Shown: positions 40,878 through 43,975 of the stretch, in pieces | How positions within the stretch are numbered: the first letter of the stretch is position 1 | Layout of the letters: each line of letters starts with the position of its first letter | Source: JBAXEO01 sp964541375 | Lineage (GTDB): Bacteria > Actinomycetota > Coriobacteriia > Anaerosomatales > JAAXUF01 | Length of the DNA: 43,975 nucleotides | Assembly: GCA_964541375.1 (NCBI GenBank) | Contig: CAZIPT010000009.1 | Coordinates: 1 to 43,975 of the forward strand | Direction: 5' to 3' | The notes under the pieces: model-generated | What the model was told of the DNA's origin: nothing | Seen by the model: the letters and a program-made list of their open reading frames with translations, nothing else | The model's database searches: none | Position numbers and translations under genes: made by a program

Positions 40878-41282
40878 GTGGATCAGAACACGTACATCAT
40901 GATCAAGCCCGACGCCGTCGCACGCGGACTGGTCGGCGCGATCGTCCAGAGGTTCGAGAACACCGGTCTGAAGATCGTGCGCATGGAGATGAGCACGCTC
41001 ACGCGGGAGCAGGCTGCAGCGAACTACGCCGAGCATGAGGGCAAGCCGTTCTACGAGGGACTCGTCAGCTACATCACCTCGGGTCCGGTCGTGAAGATGG
41101 TCATCTCGGGACCTGACGCGGTCGTCGTGTGCCGCAAACTCATGGGCGCGACCAACCCCAAGGAGGCAGCACCGGGTACCATCCGCGGTGACTTCGGCCT
41201 GATCATGGACGCAAACGTCGTGCACGGCTCAGACTCGCCGGAGTCGGCAGAGCGCGAGGTCGCCATCTTCTTCGGCGACTAG
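40878..41282 (+). CDS. ndk: Nucleoside diphosphate kinase
   Basis: This 134-residue enzyme transfers the gamma phosphate between nucleoside triphosphates and diphosphates through a phosphohistidine, here His116 in NVVHGSDSPESA. It shows the opening TYIMIKPDAVARGL and GLIMDAN segments, at full family length. The start is GTG 40878, with GGAGAGGA eight bases upstream. It is followed by an intrinsic terminator. Confidence 0.96.
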   Translation: MDQNTYIMIKPDAVARGLVGAIVQRFENTGLKIVRMEMSTLTREQAAANYAEHEGKPFYEGLVSYITSGPVVKMVISGPDAVVVCRKLMGATNPKEAAPGTIRGDFGLIMDANVVHGSDSPESAEREVAIFFGD

Positions 41283-41300
41283 TACCGCACAGTATGCAAC

Positions 41301-41330
41301 GGGCGGTCTCCAAGCGGAGGCCGCCCTTTC
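41301..41330 (+). terminator. Intrinsic terminator after ndk
   Basis: An 11-bp stem with one G-T pair (41301-41311 with 41316-41326), loop AAGC, is followed by TTTCTG. It lies between ndk and the convergent hydrogenase protease, so it can end both. Confidence 0.85.
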
Positions 41331-41337
41331 TGTGCTT

Positions 41338-41805
41338 TCAGGCGTCAATCTCGCGGTCGGCGAAGAACTGAAGCACCTCGGCGACGTAGTCGTCAAACCG
41401 ACGCTCAAGCTCGTCCGAGAGCCCGGGCTCGTCCCGCAGCTCGGCCGGCTCGATGCCCAGAATCGTGACCGGTGGCAGCTCGCCGCCCAGCGCGCCGGCG
41501 AACTCGAGCACCTTGAGCAGGTCGCCCTCATGGGTACTGATGCCCGCAAGTGCCTTGCGGCTCCGAGCCTGCTCGGGTGCGAAGAACGCGAAGTCACCCG
41601 CCGCAAGTCCCATCCGCGCGGAGTCGACGATGAGTACCTGCTCGGTCTCCGCGTCGAGGTAGTGGACGAGGTCGAGCAGGTTGCCGCCCAAGTCCACCGC
41701 GCGAAAGCCCCGGTCGAGGCCGGCCTCACCGATGTGCTCGGCGATGCGAAGCCCGATCGAGTCGTCTCGGCCATAGTAGTTCCCGATGCCGATCAGGTAG
41801 CGCAC
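41338..41805 (-). CDS. Hydrogenase maturation protease for the group 3 enzyme
   Basis: This 155-residue endopeptidase is of the HyaD/HoxW family, starting MRYLIGIGNYYGRDDSIGLR with VDSARMG and LGIEPAEL later. It should trim a large subunit after nickel insertion, presumably the one encoded just upstream. However, that large subunit ends only eight residues after its His430, so the cleavable tail is short. The start is GTG 41805, five bases after the large-subunit stop; the longer open frame covers the end of that gene and is rejected. Confidence 0.85.
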   Translation of the reverse strand: MRYLIGIGNYYGRDDSIGLRIAEHIGEAGLDRGFRAVDLGGNLLDLVHYLDAETEQVLIVDSARMGLAAGDFAFFAPEQARSRKALAGISTHEGDLLKVLEFAGALGGELPPVTILGIEPAELRDEPGLSDELERRFDDYVAEVLQFFADREIDA

Positions 41806-41810
41806 GCGCG

Positions 41811-43127
41811 TCAGCGGACGAACTCGACGTCGAGGTAGTGCGTGGAGCAGGAGATGCACGGGTCGTAGGCGCGCACGAGCATCTCGAACGCCAGGCGCAT
41901 TTCGTCTTCGGTCTTGTCGGCGGCCATGAGCTGAGGCAGCAGCGCGTCGAAGTCGGCCTGGATGTTCGCGTGATTCTGGCCCGTGGGAATGATGCAGTTC
42001 GCGTCGGTGCACAGGCCCTCGTCGTCGTAGGCGTACTCGTGGAACAGGATGCCGCGGGGGACCTCGACGGCGGAGACACCAGAGCCGAAGCGCGTCGGCT
42101 GGACCAGAGGCTCTTCGACCACTCCCTCGGCGATCAGCTCGTCGAACAGGCGCAGGCCCTCGTAAGCGGAGTGCACGATCTCAACGACCTGGGCCACCGA
42201 GTTGAAGTAAGGGTTCGTGCAGGGAGCGGTCATGCCGAGCGACTCCGCCACCTTCTTGGCCTCGGGGTGCAGCTGGTCGTAGTTGACATTGAAACGCGCG
42301 AGCGCACCCGCGGCGTAGCTGTCCAGGCGATTGCGCGTGTACTTGGCCGTGGAGACCTCGGTGACGTATTCGTTAGTGCACGTGCGGTAGTCGGCGACCT
42401 CGTAGACTGCGCGGTCGCCGTCGGGAAGGATCGTCTGAACACAGCCATCGTAGAGCCCGTATTCCTCGTCCGACGACACCGCCATGTACTCGGTGGGGCG
42501 GTCGAACACGGGGATGGCCGGTGCGAGCGACGCAATCGTCTCAAGCGTTGCCAGAAGGTCCGGGACCGCAGCGGCAAGCTTGTCACGCATCGCCGAGAGT
42601 TCCGCCTCGGTCGGTACCTTCGAGAAGCCGCCGGGCAGTACCGTAGTGGGGTGCGTGGTGCGGCCACCGATGAGCGAGCCCCACTCGTGGGCGAGGCGCT
42701 TCAGCCGCAAAGCGCGAGCCACTACGTCGGCGTGAGTCGGAACCAGCGCGAAGGCAGACGGCGCGCCCAAGAGGTCCGGCGCGACGAGCATGTAGACGTG
42801 CAACACGTGGCTGTCGAAGTTCTCGGCGTGCTTGAGCAGCGTGCGGAGCCTGACCGTCTGCGGCGTGACCTCGATCCCCAAGGCGGCCTCAGTCGCCTTC
42901 ACGGACGCCAGCGTGTGGCCAATCGAGCAGATCCCGCAGATGCGACTCACGACGCGCGCGACTTCAGAGTAGTGCCGACCGCGGCACATTGCTTCGAAGA
43001 ATCGCGGCGCCTCAGGCACCTGCCACTCGCAACGCTCCACGACGCCGTCTTTGACGTCCACTTTGATGTTGCCGTGGCCCTCGACCCGGGTCAGGTGGTG
43101 TACGTCGATGCTGATGTCTTGAGGCAT
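41811..43127 (-). CDS. Group 3 [NiFe] hydrogenase large (alpha) subunit
   Basis: This 438-residue catalytic subunit is of the cytoplasmic, cofactor-coupled type. Its nickel-site motifs are RICGICSIGHT (Cys64, Cys67) near the N-terminus and DPCISCSTHYLDVEF at the C-terminus (Cys424, Cys427, His430); all four nickel ligands are Cys, with no TGA. Length and motifs match the alpha subunit of sulfhydrogenase-type (group 3b) or F420/Mvh-type enzymes. The preceding flavin-type subunit end and small subunit reproduce the gamma-delta-alpha order of archaeal and bacterial group 3b operons. ATG 43127 has GAGGAG upstream. Confidence 0.92.
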   Translation of the reverse strand: MPQDISIDVHHLTRVEGHGNIKVDVKDGVVERCEWQVPEAPRFFEAMCRGRHYSEVARVVSRICGICSIGHTLASVKATEAALGIEVTPQTVRLRTLLKHAENFDSHVLHVYMLVAPDLLGAPSAFALVPTHADVVARALRLKRLAHEWGSLIGGRTTHPTTVLPGGFSKVPTEAELSAMRDKLAAAVPDLLATLETIASLAPAIPVFDRPTEYMAVSSDEEYGLYDGCVQTILPDGDRAVYEVADYRTCTNEYVTEVSTAKYTRNRLDSYAAGALARFNVNYDQLHPEAKKVAESLGMTAPCTNPYFNSVAQVVEIVHSAYEGLRLFDELIAEGVVEEPLVQPTRFGSGVSAVEVPRGILFHEYAYDDEGLCTDANCIIPTGQNHANIQADFDALLPQLMAADKTEDEMRLAFEMLVRAYDPCISCSTHYLDVEFVR

Positions 43128-43134
43128 AGTCGCG

Positions 43135-43887
43135 CTAGCTCCTCAGATTCGCGGTGAACATGCGGGACTTGCCAACGGCGCGCTTGCGGCTGAAGCCGGA
43201 ACGCTCGATCAGCACCTTTTCCAGCGCGGGTAGGTTCGCGTCGTCGACGAAGCCCCGGCAGGCCTCGCAGGGGACGCCGTGGGCCGGGCATGGTGCGCCG
43301 CAGCCTGCGATCGCCACCTGGCCCATGCAGTAGTCGTCCTCATCGAAGCGGCAGATCGTTTCGCGGCGCTTGCACTGCACGCAGACCGGATAGGTTGGCG
43401 CCACGTAGCTCGTTCCGTGGAGCAGGTTCGAGATGACCAGGAGCAGCTCTTCCTTGCTCATCGGGCAGCCCAGCACTTCGTAGTCGACCTTGATCGCCGC
43501 AGAGATCGGCCGAGCAGTTCCGCTGCGCAGGTGGGGCATATCGGCGTCTTCGCCGTAGACGTACTCGGCGAAGTCGTCCTGGTGGTTCTTCAGCGCATTG
43601 ATGCCCCCGGTGCAGGCGCAGGCTCCATACGCGATAACGACTCGCGCGCGACGACGAATCAGCTCAAGCCGCGCGCGGTCTTCTTCGCGCGTGAAGCTGC
43701 CTTCGACCAACGCAATATCGATCCTGTCGGTGGTCGTTTCAGTCATCGCCTCTCGGAATTCCACGATGCTGACGTGCTTGAGCAGCTCGAGAGTTGCCGC
43801 GTCGCCGTAGTTGGTGAACTCGATCTGGCAGCCCTCACAGCTGGCGAAGTCGAAGAAGGCGAGCGTGGGCTTCCGGGTCTCGGGCAT
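43135..43887 (-). CDS. Group 3 [NiFe] hydrogenase small (delta) subunit
   Basis: This 250-residue subunit carries the proximal iron-sulfur cluster (FFDFASCEGCQIEF, Cys17 and Cys20; GACACTGG; VLGCPMSKEEL) and further cysteines in a C-terminal domain (VCVQCKRRETIC, CMGQVAIAGCGAPCPAHGVPCEAC). There is no signal peptide, so it is cytoplasmic, unlike the small subunit of the first hydrogenase. The ATG at 43887 follows AGGAGG, and the upstream gene ends just before it. It should pass electrons from the nickel site to the flavin subunits. Confidence 0.92.
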   Translation of the reverse strand: MPETRKPTLAFFDFASCEGCQIEFTNYGDAATLELLKHVSIVEFREAMTETTTDRIDIALVEGSFTREEDRARLELIRRRARVVIAYGACACTGGINALKNHQDDFAEYVYGEDADMPHLRSGTARPISAAIKVDYEVLGCPMSKEELLLVISNLLHGTSYVAPTYPVCVQCKRRETICRFDEDDYCMGQVAIAGCGAPCPAHGVPCEACRGFVDDANLPALEKVLIERSGFSRKRAVGKSRMFTANLRS

Positions 43888-43888
43888 C

Positions 43889-43975
43889 CTAGATCGCCTC
43901 CTCAAGCTCGTGGATCTCGGCGTACGTGAACACCGGTCCGTCAATGCAGCAGTACTTGTCGTTGATCTGGCAGTG
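43889..43975 (-). CDS. Hydrogenase FAD/NAD(P)-binding (gamma) subunit, C-terminal fragment
   Basis: Only the last 28 codons and the TAG lie in the window: HCQINDKYCCIDGPVF and a TYAEIHELEEAI end. The CCIDGPVF segment matches the C-terminal [2Fe-2S]-region end of dihydroorotate-dehydrogenase-electron-transfer-like gamma subunits of sulfhydrogenases. The stop is one base from the small-subunit ATG. The rest, and probably a beta iron-sulfur subunit gene, lies beyond the window. The call rests on this short piece plus gene order. Confidence 0.72.
   Translation of the reverse strand, partial: HCQINDKYCCIDGPVFTYAEIHELEEAI

Noticed and set aside
41838..43157. 439-residue plus-strand open frame opposite the group 3 hydrogenase large subunit
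   Set aside because: It is the complement of conserved hydrogenase motifs; no independent coding evidence.
1..43975. Mobile elements, prophage or CRISPR arrays
   Set aside because: No transposase, integrase, direct-repeat array or compositional island was recognised; the gene order looks like a stable chromosomal core.

Overview
This is a GC-rich bacterial chromosome window, most likely from an anaerobic or microaerobic member of the Actinomycetota, of the Coriobacteriia or a related hydrogen-metabolising lineage. That placement is inferred from four things: the sepF-proC-yggT-divIVA order, a compact hemE-hemH-hemY heme block, frequent GTG and TTG starts, and a gene content dominated by iron-sulfur, flavin and hydrogenase proteins. 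No rRNA, phage, insertion sequence or CRISPR array was seen. There is one tRNA gene, tRNA-Arg(CCG).

Layout. 1-7.4 kb is a plus-strand housekeeping run: the end of sepF, then proC, yggT, divIVA, yggU, ileS, a DksA/TraR-type zinc-finger gene, lspA and rluD. 7.4-12.7 kb is a heme block: hemE, a hemH/cpfC-type ferrochelatase and two tandem hemY-like oxidases, both apparently starting at TTG. 12.7-15.6 kb holds an inositol-monophosphatase-family gene (minus) and a full-length transketolase (plus). 15.6-21.2 kb is a minus-strand hydrogenase region: Tat-exported small subunit, large subunit, b-type cytochrome, a hairpin, a HemN-like radical SAM protein and a maturation protease. 21.2-27.2 kb has a 616-base non-coding region, a DUF2249 gene, a HAD phosphatase, a 1023-residue flavin/iron-sulfur oxidoreductase with a methionine-rich tail behind two operator-like palindromes, a CRP-type regulator and a small cytochrome b5-like protein. 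27.3-34.4 kb has an RlmD-type rRNA methyltransferase, a receiver-PilT fusion, an OsmC protein, a three-gene cassette (glycosyltransferase, BshB1-like deacetylase, BshC-like protein) and a 58-residue ferredoxin. 34.5-41.3 kb has plsY, a diacylglycerol-kinase-like gene, tRNA-Arg, an EF-G paralogue, a lipoprotein cyclophilin, a TPR membrane protein and ndk. 41.3-44 kb is a second, minus-strand hydrogenase operon resembling group 3b sulfhydrogenases: end of the flavin subunit, small subunit, large subunit and protease. It runs off the window end.

The main observation is that the group 1 hydrogenase large subunit appears to be a selenoprotein. Its reading frame meets a TGA exactly where the first cysteine of the C-terminal DPCxxCxxH nickel-binding motif belongs. 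Reading through adds 26 residues containing the rest of the motif and a removable tail, and ends at a TAG directly abutting the cytochrome start. A perfect 7-bp hairpin with a G in its loop sits 11-30 bases after the TGA, as expected of a bacterial SECIS. The partner small subunit has Cys where standard [NiFe] enzymes have Pro at the medial cluster, which is a further [NiFeSe] hallmark. Unlike the soluble periplasmic Desulfovibrio enzyme, this one seems anchored to the membrane with a quinone-reactive cytochrome b.

Working together (inference): the membrane [NiFeSe] enzyme would feed H2 electrons into the quinone pool. The group 3b enzyme would exchange electrons with cytoplasmic NAD(P)H. The heme block and the HemN-like protein may supply heme for the cytochromes.
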